Shown: positions 42,661 through 50,476 of the stretch, in pieces
Layout of the letters: every line of letters begins with the position of its first letter
How positions within the stretch are numbered: position 1 is the stretch's first letter
From: Chloroflexi bacterium OLB13
GTDB taxonomy: Bacteria > Chloroflexota > Anaerolineae > Aggregatilineales > Phototrophicaceae
Length of the DNA: 63,178 nucleotides
Direction of reading: 5' to 3'
NCBI GenBank assembly: GCA_001567485.1
Contig: JZRA01000028.1
Span: 1 to 63,178 of the forward strand
Notes under the pieces: model-generated
Told to the model about the DNA's origin: nothing
Databases searched by the model: none
The model's input: the letters and a program-made list of their open reading frames with translations, nothing else
Position numbers and translations under genes: made by a program

Positions 42661-43731
42661 ATGACCCATATTTCCGAATTCGACTATGAACTGCCGCAAG
42701 AGCTGATCGCGCAGACCCCGGTCGAGCCGCGCGACTCGTCCCGGCTCATGGTGGTGGAGCGCGAACACGGCTCAATCGACACCAGCCGCACATTCCACGA
42801 CATCGCGGATCTGCTCAATCCGGGCGACGTGCTGGTGTTGAACACGACCCGCGTCGTTCCTGCGCGGCTTCCGGCGCTCAAACCCACCGGGGGCGCGGCT
42901 GAAATCCTGCTGCTGCGCCAGCTCACCCCTACCCGCTGGAACGCGCTGGTCGGCGGTAAGAACATCACGGTCGGCACCCGGCTCGGATTCCCCGGCTCGG
43001 CACTGTCCGCGACCGTGGTCGAAGACCTCAGCGGGGCCGAGCGCGTCGTAGAATTTAGCGAACCGCCCGGCGGCCATCTCGCGCAGATCGGCCAAACGCC
43101 CCTCCCCCCCTACATCCACACGCCGGTCAGCGACCCCGAACGCTACCAGACCGTGTATGCGCAACAGGAAGGCTCGGCGGCGACGCCCACCGCTGGCCTG
43201 CATTTCACACCCGACCTGTTGATCGCGCTGCGCCGTAAGGGAGTCCTGTTCGCCCACTGCACGCTGCATATCGGCCTCGATACGTTTCAGCCGGTTAAGG
43301 TCGTGACCATCGAGGATCACGAGATCCACAGCGAATACGCCGAGCTGCGCACACAGGACGCGGAGATCATCAACAAGGCGAAGCTCGCCGGCGGGCGGAT
43401 CATCGCGGTCGGCACGACCAGCGCGCGCACGCTTGAAACCGCTGCCCTCGTGAGCGCAGGCGGCGACCCGCAGCATCCCGAAGACAGCGCTGATCTTTGC
43501 CCGTGGCGGCCGGTCGCCGCGTTCGCGGCCGATACGCGCCTCTTTATCACGCCCGGCTATCGGTGGAAGGCCGTGGACGCGCTCATCACCAACTTCCATC
43601 TGCCGAAGTCTACGCTCTTAATGATGATCTCCAGCTTCGCCGGGCTTGACCTCACACGCAAAGCGTATGCCACCGCGATTGCGCAGCGGTTCCGCTTCTA
43701 CTCGTTCGGTGACGCAATGTTGATCGTATAG
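42661..43731 (+). CDS. queA: tRNA preQ1(34) S-adenosylmethionine ribosyltransferase-isomerase QueA
   Basis: Makes epoxyqueuosine at the tRNA wobble position, using the ribosyl group of SAM. 356 residues. FDYELPQELIAQTPVEPRDSS start, LNTTRVVPARL, GSAATPTAGLHFTPDLL, HIGLDTFQPV, and the ending FHLPKSTLLMMISSFAG. Follows ruvB by 109 bases, a common pairing. Confidence 0.96.
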   Translation: MTHISEFDYELPQELIAQTPVEPRDSSRLMVVEREHGSIDTSRTFHDIADLLNPGDVLVLNTTRVVPARLPALKPTGGAAEILLLRQLTPTRWNALVGGKNITVGTRLGFPGSALSATVVEDLSGAERVVEFSEPPGGHLAQIGQTPLPPYIHTPVSDPERYQTVYAQQEGSAATPTAGLHFTPDLLIALRRKGVLFAHCTLHIGLDTFQPVKVVTIEDHEIHSEYAELRTQDAEIINKAKLAGGRIIAVGTTSARTLETAALVSAGGDPQHPEDSADLCPWRPVAAFAADTRLFITPGYRWKAVDALITNFHLPKSTLLMMISSFAGLDLTRKAYATAIAQRFRFYSFGDAMLIV

Positions 43732-43756
43732 CGCACAGGTTCCTTCAAGCCGAGGA

Positions 43757-43785
43757 TTGACCGGCATTTCCGGCTGTGCTATAAA
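43757..43785 (+). promoter_or_regulatory. Extended -10 promoter of the rplU-rpmA-rpmE cluster
   Basis: TTGACC (43757-43762), 17-base spacer, TATAAA (43780-43785) preceded by TG at 43777-43778 (extended -10). The start point would be near 43792, immediately before a terminator hairpin and about 107 bases before the rplU start codon. Confidence 0.72.
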
Positions 43786-43794
43786 TGGCGGGTC

Positions 43795-43817
43795 ACGCCC
43801 CGTGTTGGGGCGTTTTT
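43795..43817 (+). terminator. Terminator hairpin at the start of the rplU leader
   Basis: Perfect 7-bp stem ACGCCCC (43795-43801) and GGGGCGT (43807-43813), GTGTT loop, then four more T. It can end queA transcripts; it also lies just inside the predicted rplU transcript. Confidence 0.75.
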
Positions 43818-43898
43818 GAACGCCGTCTTCCCCGCGCGCTTGACTTATCAATCCCAAGCTCAGCCGTGGAAGCAAGCGAAGATTGGAGCGCATTTCGC

Positions 43899-44210
43899 AT
43901 GTATGCCATTTTCCGTTCAGGCGGGCGTCAGTTTCGTGCCGAAGTCGGGCAGGAAATCGACGTCGAACGCCTCCCCTTCGATGAGAACCAGTCCGTAACG
44001 ATTGACGACGTTCTGCTGATCGGTGACGGCGACGACACCGTGATCGGCACGCCGACCGTCGACGGCGCCAGCGTGACCGTCACGGTCACCAAGCAGCTGC
44101 GCGGCGACAAGGTCATCGTCTTCCGCTACCGTCAGCGGACGAACTATCGCCGCAAGACCGGACACCGCCAGTACTATACCCGTCTGCGTATCGACGCGAT
44201 CAACCGGTAA
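43899..44210 (+). CDS. rplU: Ribosomal protein L21
   Basis: 103-residue 50S subunit protein. YAIFRSGGRQFRAEVGQEIDV, DDVLLIGDGDDTVIGTPTV, and the basic end FRYRQRTNYRRKTGHRQYYT. ATG 43899 is supported by the family's MYAI start and a GGAG sequence upstream. First of three linked ribosomal genes rplU-rpmA-rpmE. Confidence 0.97.
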   Translation: MYAIFRSGGRQFRAEVGQEIDVERLPFDENQSVTIDDVLLIGDGDDTVIGTPTVDGASVTVTVTKQLRGDKVIVFRYRQRTNYRRKTGHRQYYTRLRIDAINR

Positions 44211-44234
44211 TCGCAGGTTTCAGGAGACACGACC

Positions 44235-44552
44235 ATGGCTCATAAAAAGGGCGGCGGCTCGACTAAGAACGGGCGCGATTCAAATGCGCAGCGGCTGGGC
44301 GTAAAAGCCTTCGGCGGCGAGTTCGTCATCCCCGGCAACATCATCGTGCGGCAAAACGGCACTAAGTTCCACCCGGGTGAAGGCGTGGGCATGGGCCGCG
44401 ACTATACGATCTTCGCGGTCGAGGAAGGCTACGTCTACTTCGAGCGTATGCGTGGGCGCGGCGCGCAGAAGCAGATCAGCGTACGCCCCGAAAACCCGAA
44501 CAAGACCACGGCGCCTGCCGAGTCGGCAAAGTCAGAATCCGCCGCAGACTAA
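44235..44552 (+). CDS. rpmA: Ribosomal protein L27
   Basis: 105 residues. The mature-type N-terminus [15 protein letters not shown] reaches the peptidyl-transferase centre; there is no cleavable Firmicutes-style extension. [20 protein letters not shown] and [16 protein letters not shown] are typical. The C-terminal Ala/Ser/Glu tail of about 17 residues is slightly longer than usual. 24 bases after rplU. Confidence 0.97.
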   Translation: MAHKKGGGSTKNGRDSNAQRLGVKAFGGEFVIPGNIIVRQNGTKFHPGEGVGMGRDYTIFAVEEGYVYFERMRGRGAQKQISVRPENPNKTTAPAESAKSESAAD

Positions 44553-44626
44553 GCGGTAAACCCTGTGAATTCCGGGTGCGCCACCCTCCCTTCTGGGGCC
44601 GCGCCCTGTTGTCCTAGGAGACATCC

Positions 44627-45097
44627 ATGAAGGCCAAGATCCACCCGAAGTGGTATCCCGCCGCGACCGTCGTCTGCGCATGTGGCAACACATGGACGAC
44701 CGGCGCGACTATCCCCGAAATCCGTACCGACATTTGCTCGGCGTGCCATCCGTTCTACACCGGTGAACAGCGCATCGTTGACACCGAAGGTCAGATCGAC
44801 CGCTTCCTCAAGAAGCTGCAAGTTCGGACGAACATGGCGGCCGAGGCCGAGGCGCGCGCTGCGATCAAGGCCGCGCCGGCCAACCCGACGCTTCAGGACT
44901 TGGGCCTCGACAAGCGTACCATCAACTCGCTGAAGGAAGCGGGCGTCGAGTTCGCCAACGAGCTGCTGCATAAGCTGGTCGACGAAGGCGAAAATGCCAT
45001 CCTTGCCATCGGCGGGATTGGCCGACAGTCGCTCATCTCGATCAAGAAGGCGCTGCGCTCTCACGGCTACGAAGTGCCGGGCGCAGAGGCCGAGTAA
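44627..45097 (+). CDS. rpmE: Ribosomal protein L31 fused to an RNA polymerase alpha-CTD-like domain
   Basis: 156 residues, about twice the length of L31. Residues 1-66 are zinc-type L31: [19 protein letters not shown] and [16 protein letters not shown] (Cys17, Cys19, Cys37, Cys40). After an Ala-rich linker, 89-150 match the helix-hairpin-helix alpha C-terminal domain: [25 protein letters not shown], and [15 protein letters not shown]. Arg97 and Asn100 line up with E. coli alpha Arg265 and Asn268, Gly132 and Ser135 with Gly296 and Ser299; the Lys298 and Glu302 positions differ. The fused domain could bind nucleic acid or other proteins. Last of the rplU-rpmA-rpmE group, followed by a terminator. 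Confidence 0.9.
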   Translation: MKAKIHPKWYPAATVVCACGNTWTTGATIPEIRTDICSACHPFYTGEQRIVDTEGQIDRFLKKLQVRTNMAAEAEARAAIKAAPANPTLQDLGLDKRTINSLKEAGVEFANELLHKLVDEGENAILAIGGIGRQSLISIKKALRSHGYEVPGAEAE

Positions 45098-45120
45098 GTT
45101 CCCTTAAGGCCAATTCAGAC

Positions 45121-45152
45121 AAGGCAGGCCGCATCGCGCGACCTGCCTTTTT
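45121..45152 (+). terminator. Terminator after rpmE
   Basis: Stem AAGGCAGG (45121-45128) and CCTGCCTT (45142-45149) with a 13-base loop, followed by TTT. It ends the ribosomal-protein transcript before tdk. Confidence 0.8.
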
Positions 45153-45192
45153 CGTTACGTTTCACAACGCTGTCAACTGAAGGATCACGTTT

Positions 45193-45786
45193 ATGCGCCA
45201 TCACAGCGGGCACATCGAGGTCATCTGCGGGAGCATGTTCAGCGGCAAGACGGAAGAACTCATCCGCCGCGTGCGCCGGGCCGAATATGCGCGCCAGAAC
45301 ATTCAGATCTTCAAGCCCGATATCGATACGCGCTACGCGGCGAAGTCGGTCGCCAGCCACAGCGGGCAGACAGCGACCGCACATCCGATCAAACAGGCCG
45401 CCGACATCGTCCGCCTGCTGAAGCCCGAAACGACCGTCGTCGCCATCGACGAGGTTCAGTTCCTCGATAAAGAGATCGTCCCGGTGGTCGAGACTCTTGC
45501 CAACAAGGGTATTCGCGTCATCTGCGCCGGCCTTGACCTCGATTTTCGCGCCGAGCCGTTCGGCTCGATCCCGGCGCTGATGTCCATCGCCGAGGAAGTC
45601 ACCAAGCTGCGCGCGATCTGTGTGATCTGCGGTGATGTCGCGTGCCGGTCGCAGCGGCTCGTCAACGGCCAACCTGCCCGTTACGACGATCCGGTCATCA
45701 TGATCGGCGCGCAGGAAGCGTATGAGGCCCGCTGCCGCCAGCACTTCTCTGTCCCCGGAAAACCCGGTTTCCGCCTAGAACCATAG
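45193..45786 (+). CDS. tdk: Thymidine kinase
   Basis: Type II thymidine kinase, 197 residues, for dTMP salvage. P-loop CGSMFSGKTEELIRR, DEVQFLDKEIV, lasso region EEVTKLRAICVICG and C-terminal zinc-binding Cys (VICGDVACRSQ and EARCRQHF). Separated from rpmE by a terminator, so it has its own expression. Confidence 0.95.
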   Translation: MRHHSGHIEVICGSMFSGKTEELIRRVRRAEYARQNIQIFKPDIDTRYAAKSVASHSGQTATAHPIKQAADIVRLLKPETTVVAIDEVQFLDKEIVPVVETLANKGIRVICAGLDLDFRAEPFGSIPALMSIAEEVTKLRAICVICGDVACRSQRLVNGQPARYDDPVIMIGAQEAYEARCRQHFSVPGKPGFRLEP

Positions 45787-45880
45787 CGCGGCGCGTACTG
45801 GCAACCCCAGCGATGTTTCGCTAGAATCCCCGACGGCAGGTAAGTGAGACCGCCTGTATAGCTGCTGAAGGGAGCGTGTC

Positions 45881-47059
45881 ATGGCAGTTGCAGCATCGAC
45901 TTCGAATAGTGTCGTGCGTGGCGACACCAACAGTATGTGGTTGCGCACGCGTCGCTGGGATTTGATGTATATCACGTTCAGCGTCATCGTCGTTCCACTG
46001 CCGTACTTGGTGTATCTGCTGCTGCGCGCCACCAACCCCGCTGATGCGGCATGGGATGATTGGTCGCGTAACCTCGTAAACGCGTTCGTAGCCGTAGCGG
46101 TCGGTGGGCCGCACATGATGTCGACGTTCCTCCGCACCGGGCTGGATGACAGCTTCAAGAAGCGCTATCCCATGCTCATCCGGTCTTCTATCATCATTCC
46201 GATTGTGGTCGTGTCGCTCGCGTTCCTCAACCTGACACTGCTGCTGACCGTATTCTTCTTCTGGGCCGCGCTGCACGTTCTGCATCAAGTGACGTTCATC
46301 GTGGAGCTTTACAACCACAAGGAGACCACACAAGTTCGCCGTGGGAGCGCAGTCACGCCTATCGCCCGCGCGATCGACTATGCCGTGATCCTCACCTGTC
46401 TGTTCCCGATGGCGGCGTTCAAGATCAGCCAAGGCTCGTTCGACATCGGCGTGAACGATCTCACCCGCGTCATCCCGGAGTTCTTCCAGCAGGCGTGGTT
46501 CTTCTATACCATGACTGCCGTGTTCCTTGCCGCGGTCGGTGCGTTTGTGCTGAAGTCGGTGCGGGAATACCGCAGCGGAATCCTGAACGTCCCGAAGACG
46601 ACGTTCGTCGCCTTTACCGTGGTGATCGCGTTCGTGATGCCCGCCTTGCCGAACCTCGACACGGCGTTCCAAGGGCTGAACACGTGGCACTCGTTCCAGT
46701 ATCTGGCGATCACGTTCTATATCATCAAGATCAAGGCGGCTTACGGCGATCTTCAGGCAAGCGCGCCGCTGGTTGCGCGGTTCAGCAAGGGCAAGGACTC
46801 ACGCGGTCTGTACCTGCTGAGCGCGATTATGCTGGTCGGGTCGGCGCTGGTGTTCGCCGTCGTCTACGCGCTCTCGCACATCATCACCCCGCAGCCCGGA
46901 ATGCTCACGCAGGGCATCCCCTACGAACAGGCGCTCGGCAACTGGAGGTTCGACGTCGCGTACTACACCGCGATCCTCTCGTTCCTCTGGATCCACTACT
47001 ATCACGACCACTTCCTGTTCACGGACTTCGAGTCGCTTGACGACGCCTACGCCACATAA
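45881..47059 (+). CDS. Polytopic membrane protein with conserved-looking His motifs, unknown function
   Basis: 392 residues with about nine or ten hydrophobic segments starting near 28. Histidines and polar residues cluster at segment ends: GGPHMMSTFLR near 70, WAALHVLHQ near 130, NTWHSFQY near 270, and HYYHDH near 375. Such spaced His patterns occur in membrane metalloenzymes, but I do not recognise this family with certainty. ATG 45881 gives MAVAAST at the start. Single gene followed by a bidirectional terminator. Confidence 0.75.
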   Translation: MAVAASTSNSVVRGDTNSMWLRTRRWDLMYITFSVIVVPLPYLVYLLLRATNPADAAWDDWSRNLVNAFVAVAVGGPHMMSTFLRTGLDDSFKKRYPMLIRSSIIIPIVVVSLAFLNLTLLLTVFFFWAALHVLHQVTFIVELYNHKETTQVRRGSAVTPIARAIDYAVILTCLFPMAAFKISQGSFDIGVNDLTRVIPEFFQQAWFFYTMTAVFLAAVGAFVLKSVREYRSGILNVPKTTFVAFTVVIAFVMPALPNLDTAFQGLNTWHSFQYLAITFYIIKIKAAYGDLQASAPLVARFSKGKDSRGLYLLSAIMLVGSALVFAVVYALSHIITPQPGMLTQGIPYEQALGNWRFDVAYYTAILSFLWIHYYHDHFLFTDFESLDDAYAT

Positions 47060-47084
47060 CGCCGGCGTACTGTCCAACAAAGAA

Positions 47085-47117
47085 ACGGGCCGCACAATCG
47101 TGTGGCCCGTTCTGTTT
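47085..47117. terminator. Bidirectional terminator between convergent genes
   Basis: Eleven-base-pair stem: ACGGGCC (47085-47091) with GGCCCGT (47104-47110) plus four inner pairs. Followed by TCTGTTT on the plus strand and TTTCTTT on the minus strand. Confidence 0.75.
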
Positions 47118-47137
47118 ACAACCGCATCCGGCGTGCT

Positions 47138-48592
47138 TTAGGGGAAGGCTTCAGCGGCCCACTGCATCGGGTCGACCGGCGTCCCGTGCAGCCACACTTC
47201 CCAATGGAGATGAGCGCCGGTTGCCCGCCCCGTCGAACCAATCGCGCCGATGGCCTGACCGGCCTGCACGAAATCACCGAGATTCACGTACCGGTCGCTC
47301 ATGTGGGCGTAAAGCGTGTACACGCCCCAACCATGATCGATGACCACGCACACACCGCGGATATTGAGCGTGTCCGCAAGCACCACACGCCCGGCGGCAG
47401 CAGCGATCACCGGCGTGCCGGGCGCGCCTGCGAAATCCGCGCCGGTATGATGCCGGTTGAAGTCGCTTCCGTTATACGCACGCTCTGCTCCGAACGCGCT
47501 GAACATCGAGGCGGCAGCGGGTAAGCCCATCGGCCCGTCGACGTACAGATCGGGGGTGTAGCGCGATGTGAGCGCCTCCAGCAGGCCGCGTTCGTTATCC
47601 TCGACGCCTTGCACGAGCAGCGGCACCTTGCTGTCCGGCAGCGTAATATACTGCCGTCCGTAACCGCCCGACGTGACTTGCACATTGAACCGCAGCACTT
47701 CCGAGCGTCCGGTGGTATCGGCCACCGACACGGTGATGTCGTAGATTCCCGGCGCCGTGCCGAGCGCTACAGGCAGGAACGCACGATGCGCCACACCGCC
47801 ATCGGACGAGGACACCGGAATCACGCGGTTGAGAAACGTGACGTTCACGGTCGCCGGCGCCGCAGACGTAATCAACAGGCGGGCGGACTTCCCCTCCGTC
47901 AGCACCAACGGCGTGAGGTCAATGGTCGCGATCCCATCTGGCAGCGCGCTCACGGCGCTGGACGTGCGCGCATCGGGGATAATCAGGTCTTGCCCCGCGA
48001 AGATCCGCGACGCGTCTTGAATGCCGTTCGCCGCTTGAATGGCCGACATATTGACGTCGTACTTCTGGGCGATTCGGAACAGAGTTTCTCCACGCTGCAC
48101 ACGGTGGATGACCTGTTCACGCGGTGGTTCCGGCGAATCGGGCGCGCCTTCAGCCGGCGCATCAGTCTGCGGGATTTCCCCGCTGAGCCGCAGCACTTGG
48201 CCGACATAGATCGAGTCCGGGTTCGCGAGGCTGTTGAGCGCAACCAGCGTCTCGAGGTTCACGCCGAACGCCGCGCTGATCGACGCCAGCGTATCCGCAA
48301 ACTGGACGATATACGTCTCGGGGGTTTCTGTCTCCGGGATGAAGTCCGGGCCGGGGATGATCAACCGTTGGCCGACGAGGATGTTCGATGGGTTGAGTAT
48401 CCCGTTCACGCGCGCCAGTACATCAGTCGTCAGGCCGTATGACTGCGCGATGCGGAACAGGGTTTCACCGCGCTGGACAACGTGTATCGTGCCTCCCGCG
48501 GGCGGCTGCTGCGCCATCACGAGCGTACTGCTCAGGATGAGAACACAAACGGCCGTTAAGGCCCATGCCCGTATCTTGATGTGAAAATTCAT
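47138..48592 (-). CDS. Secreted LysM-M23 peptidoglycan endopeptidase
   Basis: 484 residues. Signal peptide at about 1-27 ending VMAQ. Three LysM repeats: about 36-80 (HVVQRGETLFRIAQSYG), 92-136, and 160-205 (HRVQRGETLFRIAQKYD). A beta domain follows (about 220-310), then an M23 domain with zinc motifs HHTGADFAGAPGTP and HLHWEVWLHG plus YAHMSDRYVNLGDFV. It should bind and cleave peptidoglycan cross-links or act as a NlpD-type activator. 18 bases after the DUF192 gene on the same strand. Confidence 0.93.
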   Translation of the reverse strand: MNFHIKIRAWALTAVCVLILSSTLVMAQQPPAGGTIHVVQRGETLFRIAQSYGLTTDVLARVNGILNPSNILVGQRLIIPGPDFIPETETPETYIVQFADTLASISAAFGVNLETLVALNSLANPDSIYVGQVLRLSGEIPQTDAPAEGAPDSPEPPREQVIHRVQRGETLFRIAQKYDVNMSAIQAANGIQDASRIFAGQDLIIPDARTSSAVSALPDGIATIDLTPLVLTEGKSARLLITSAAPATVNVTFLNRVIPVSSSDGGVAHRAFLPVALGTAPGIYDITVSVADTTGRSEVLRFNVQVTSGGYGRQYITLPDSKVPLLVQGVEDNERGLLEALTSRYTPDLYVDGPMGLPAAASMFSAFGAERAYNGSDFNRHHTGADFAGAPGTPVIAAAAGRVVLADTLNIRGVCVVIDHGWGVYTLYAHMSDRYVNLGDFVQAGQAIGAIGSTGRATGAHLHWEVWLHGTPVDPMQWAAEAFP

Positions 48593-48610
48593 GGCGTGCT
48601 GCCTGAAACG

Positions 48611-48988
48611 TTACGTCGTGCGATCTGAGAACGTCAGCACGTCGCCGATTTCTACGCTATCCAGCACGCTGACGTTCGCTTCAACATAGTACTGAGCGGG
48701 GGCCTTCGGTGCATAGGCCGGCCTCCACGGTTTCGCCACCGCTTTATCGACGACCCGGCCATCCTTCGCCAACCACACAACGCCGATGGTGAAGCGCATA
48801 AAGAACATGTGGATCGTCGTCGCCGCCTTGCTCTCGCGGCCCGTGACGAATAACAACCCCTCCCCTTGCGGAAGGCCGGCGCGGCCCATCAAACCGACGA
48901 AGTGGCACAGGAAACTCGCGCACCAGCGCGCTCGCCCCAGCACCACCTCGCCAGTGCGGGTGTTGCGAAGCACCCGATAGTCGCTCAT
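48611..48988 (-). CDS. DUF192 family protein
   Basis: 125 residues. DUF192 features: CHFVGLMGRAGLPQGEGLLF, the HMFFMRFTIGVVWL core, and the ending YYVEANVSVLDSVEIGDVL. The function of the family is unknown. It has no signal peptide here, unlike many homologues. ATG overlaps the upstream LysM gene stop (ATGA), so it belongs to a three-gene wall-protein operon. Confidence 0.9.
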   Translation of the reverse strand: MSDYRVLRNTRTGEVVLGRARWCASFLCHFVGLMGRAGLPQGEGLLFVTGRESKAATTIHMFFMRFTIGVVWLAKDGRVVDKAVAKPWRPAYAPKAPAQYYVEANVSVLDSVEIGDVLTFSDRTT

Positions 48989-50343
48989 TTCGGGATGAGC
49001 AGCATCTGTCCGTAGAAGATGCGGTTCGGATTCTCGAGGTTATTGGCCTCGATGATCGCCCGCGCCGTGACTCCATACCGGGCTGCAATCCGATACACCG
49101 AATCACCAAACTGCACGAAGTGACGGATCGGCGCAGGTGTGTTGGACGGCGCTGGCGTGGCCTCCGTCGTTTCCTGCTCTACCGGGATGACCAGCACCTG
49201 CCCGACTGTAATCAGGTTGTAGTTCAGGATACGATTAGCCTGACCAAGTTTGACAACATCCACGCCGTACTGCTTGGCAATCGCCATGAGCGAGTCGCCC
49301 GGCTTCACGCGGTAAGTGACCGGTTCAACCGTCGCGGGCGCGGCCTCGGTCGCGGTCGCCGCGGGTTCTTCGGTTTCCGCTGGCGTCACTTCCTCGGTTG
49401 CCGCCGGGGTGGGTTCCGCCGTGACCTCGGTATTTTCGAGCGTCGGGACAACCGGCGTGCTGACCGGCACGATCAGGCGGTTTCCGGGGTAGATGATCGC
49501 GGTTTCGCTCAGGCCGTTAGCCGCGCGGATCGCCTCGATCGAACTGCCATACACCACGGCGATGGAATACAGCGAGTCACCGGGCTGCACGACGTGTTCA
49601 ATCGTGCCGGGCGCGGCCGCGGACTCCGCCGGAGTCTCTACCGGCTCGACCGGTTCTTCGGTTGGCGTCGGGGCGTCAGTCGGCGCTTCGGTCGACGCAT
49701 CTGCCGGCGTGTCGGTAGGCGGCGCAACGACATCCGTAGGCTGTACCGTAAGCGACGCGTTGTCCACGTAGACATCGGTGACCAAACGCGCCTCGGCAAT
49801 TGTCGTGCGGACGAATACCGTCGCGAACTCACCGCTGGGCGCGGCCGTGACCGACACCGGCACGAACGCGTCATACTGGCTGATCGGCTGTGACCAGATG
49901 ATCGTCGTGGCTTCGGGGTCGATGCTGCCGGTCGGGTCGATCCCGACTTCAATCGTCACACCGCCCGGATCCACGCTCGCGGCGGGATTGCTGTCGTCCC
50001 GCGTCGACCAGACCCACACATTGGCGGTGAAGGTCAGCGGCACGCCGGGCGCTAGGCCGGTCACGGATTGAAACACGCCCGCACGATGCGTTGCCAAGAA
50101 TGACGAGTACATCTGCGCGGTGCCGTCAACCGCACGATCGGCCGGCGCTTCCAAGAAGTCCGGGCGCTCGGTCAGCGGGCCAACGAACCACGGCATCCAC
50201 CCGTCCGCGACCATGCCGCCGCCCGTGTCGACGAACGGCCCGTCAAAGTTCGGATTGCGCAGAAGTTCCTCGCCCTGCGCACCCGCCACACCAAACGTCA
50301 CACTAAACAACGCCACTATCGCGATGAATGCGAGTCTTCGCAT
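48985..50343 (-). CDS. Secreted protein with N-terminal carbohydrate-binding-like domain and three LysM repeats
   Basis: 452 residues from ATG 50343. Signal peptide at about 1-22. A jelly-roll-like domain follows (about 25-205: LLRNPNFDGPF, VYVDNASLTVQP), then a Thr/Pro/Glu-rich linker and three LysM repeats separated by similar linkers (EHVVQPGDSLYSIAVVYG, YRVKPGDSLMAIAKQYG, HFVQFGDSVYRIAARYG). No catalytic domain is visible, so it probably binds glycans on the cell surface. First gene of the operon with DUF192 and the M23 protein. Confidence 0.85.
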   Translation of the reverse strand: MRRLAFIAIVALFSVTFGVAGAQGEELLRNPNFDGPFVDTGGGMVADGWMPWFVGPLTERPDFLEAPADRAVDGTAQMYSSFLATHRAGVFQSVTGLAPGVPLTFTANVWVWSTRDDSNPAASVDPGGVTIEVGIDPTGSIDPEATTIIWSQPISQYDAFVPVSVTAAPSGEFATVFVRTTIAEARLVTDVYVDNASLTVQPTDVVAPPTDTPADASTEAPTDAPTPTEEPVEPVETPAESAAAPGTIEHVVQPGDSLYSIAVVYGSSIEAIRAANGLSETAIIYPGNRLIVPVSTPVVPTLENTEVTAEPTPAATEEVTPAETEEPAATATEAAPATVEPVTYRVKPGDSLMAIAKQYGVDVVKLGQANRILNYNLITVGQVLVIPVEQETTEATPAPSNTPAPIRHFVQFGDSVYRIAARYGVTARAIIEANNLENPNRIFYGQMLLIPK

Positions 50344-50381
50344 TGTTGTGCCCCCTAGCAAAGCAATACTCGTCTAGTCTC

Positions 50382-50411
50382 AGTGTAAATCATTCATGCG
50401 ACTTCGGCCAA
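50382..50411 (-). promoter_or_regulatory. Candidate promoter of the LysM operon
   Basis: Minus-strand TTGGCC (50411-50406), 18-base spacer, TACACT (50387-50382), 39 bases before the start codon. It abuts a divergent promoter for the sucC-like gene. Confidence 0.45.
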
Positions 50412-50417
50412 TAACGT

Positions 50418-50446
50418 TTGGGCTGCTCTCCCCGCTGAGCTATAAT
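50418..50446 (+). promoter_or_regulatory. Candidate promoter of the sucC-sucD pair
   Basis: TTGGGC (50418-50423), 17-base spacer, perfect TATAAT (50441-50446). The expected start near 50453 lies upstream of TTG 50477 but downstream of the first in-frame ATG at 50396, which helps choose the start. Confidence 0.5.
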
Positions 50447-50476
50447 CGCGGTTTCCCTACTTTGGCGAGGTTGGCG

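Noticed and set aside
50396..50476. Upstream ATG as the sucC start
   Set aside because: A TTGGGC-N17-TATAAT promoter lies within this stretch, there is no ribosome site before the ATG, and family similarity begins after TTG 50477.
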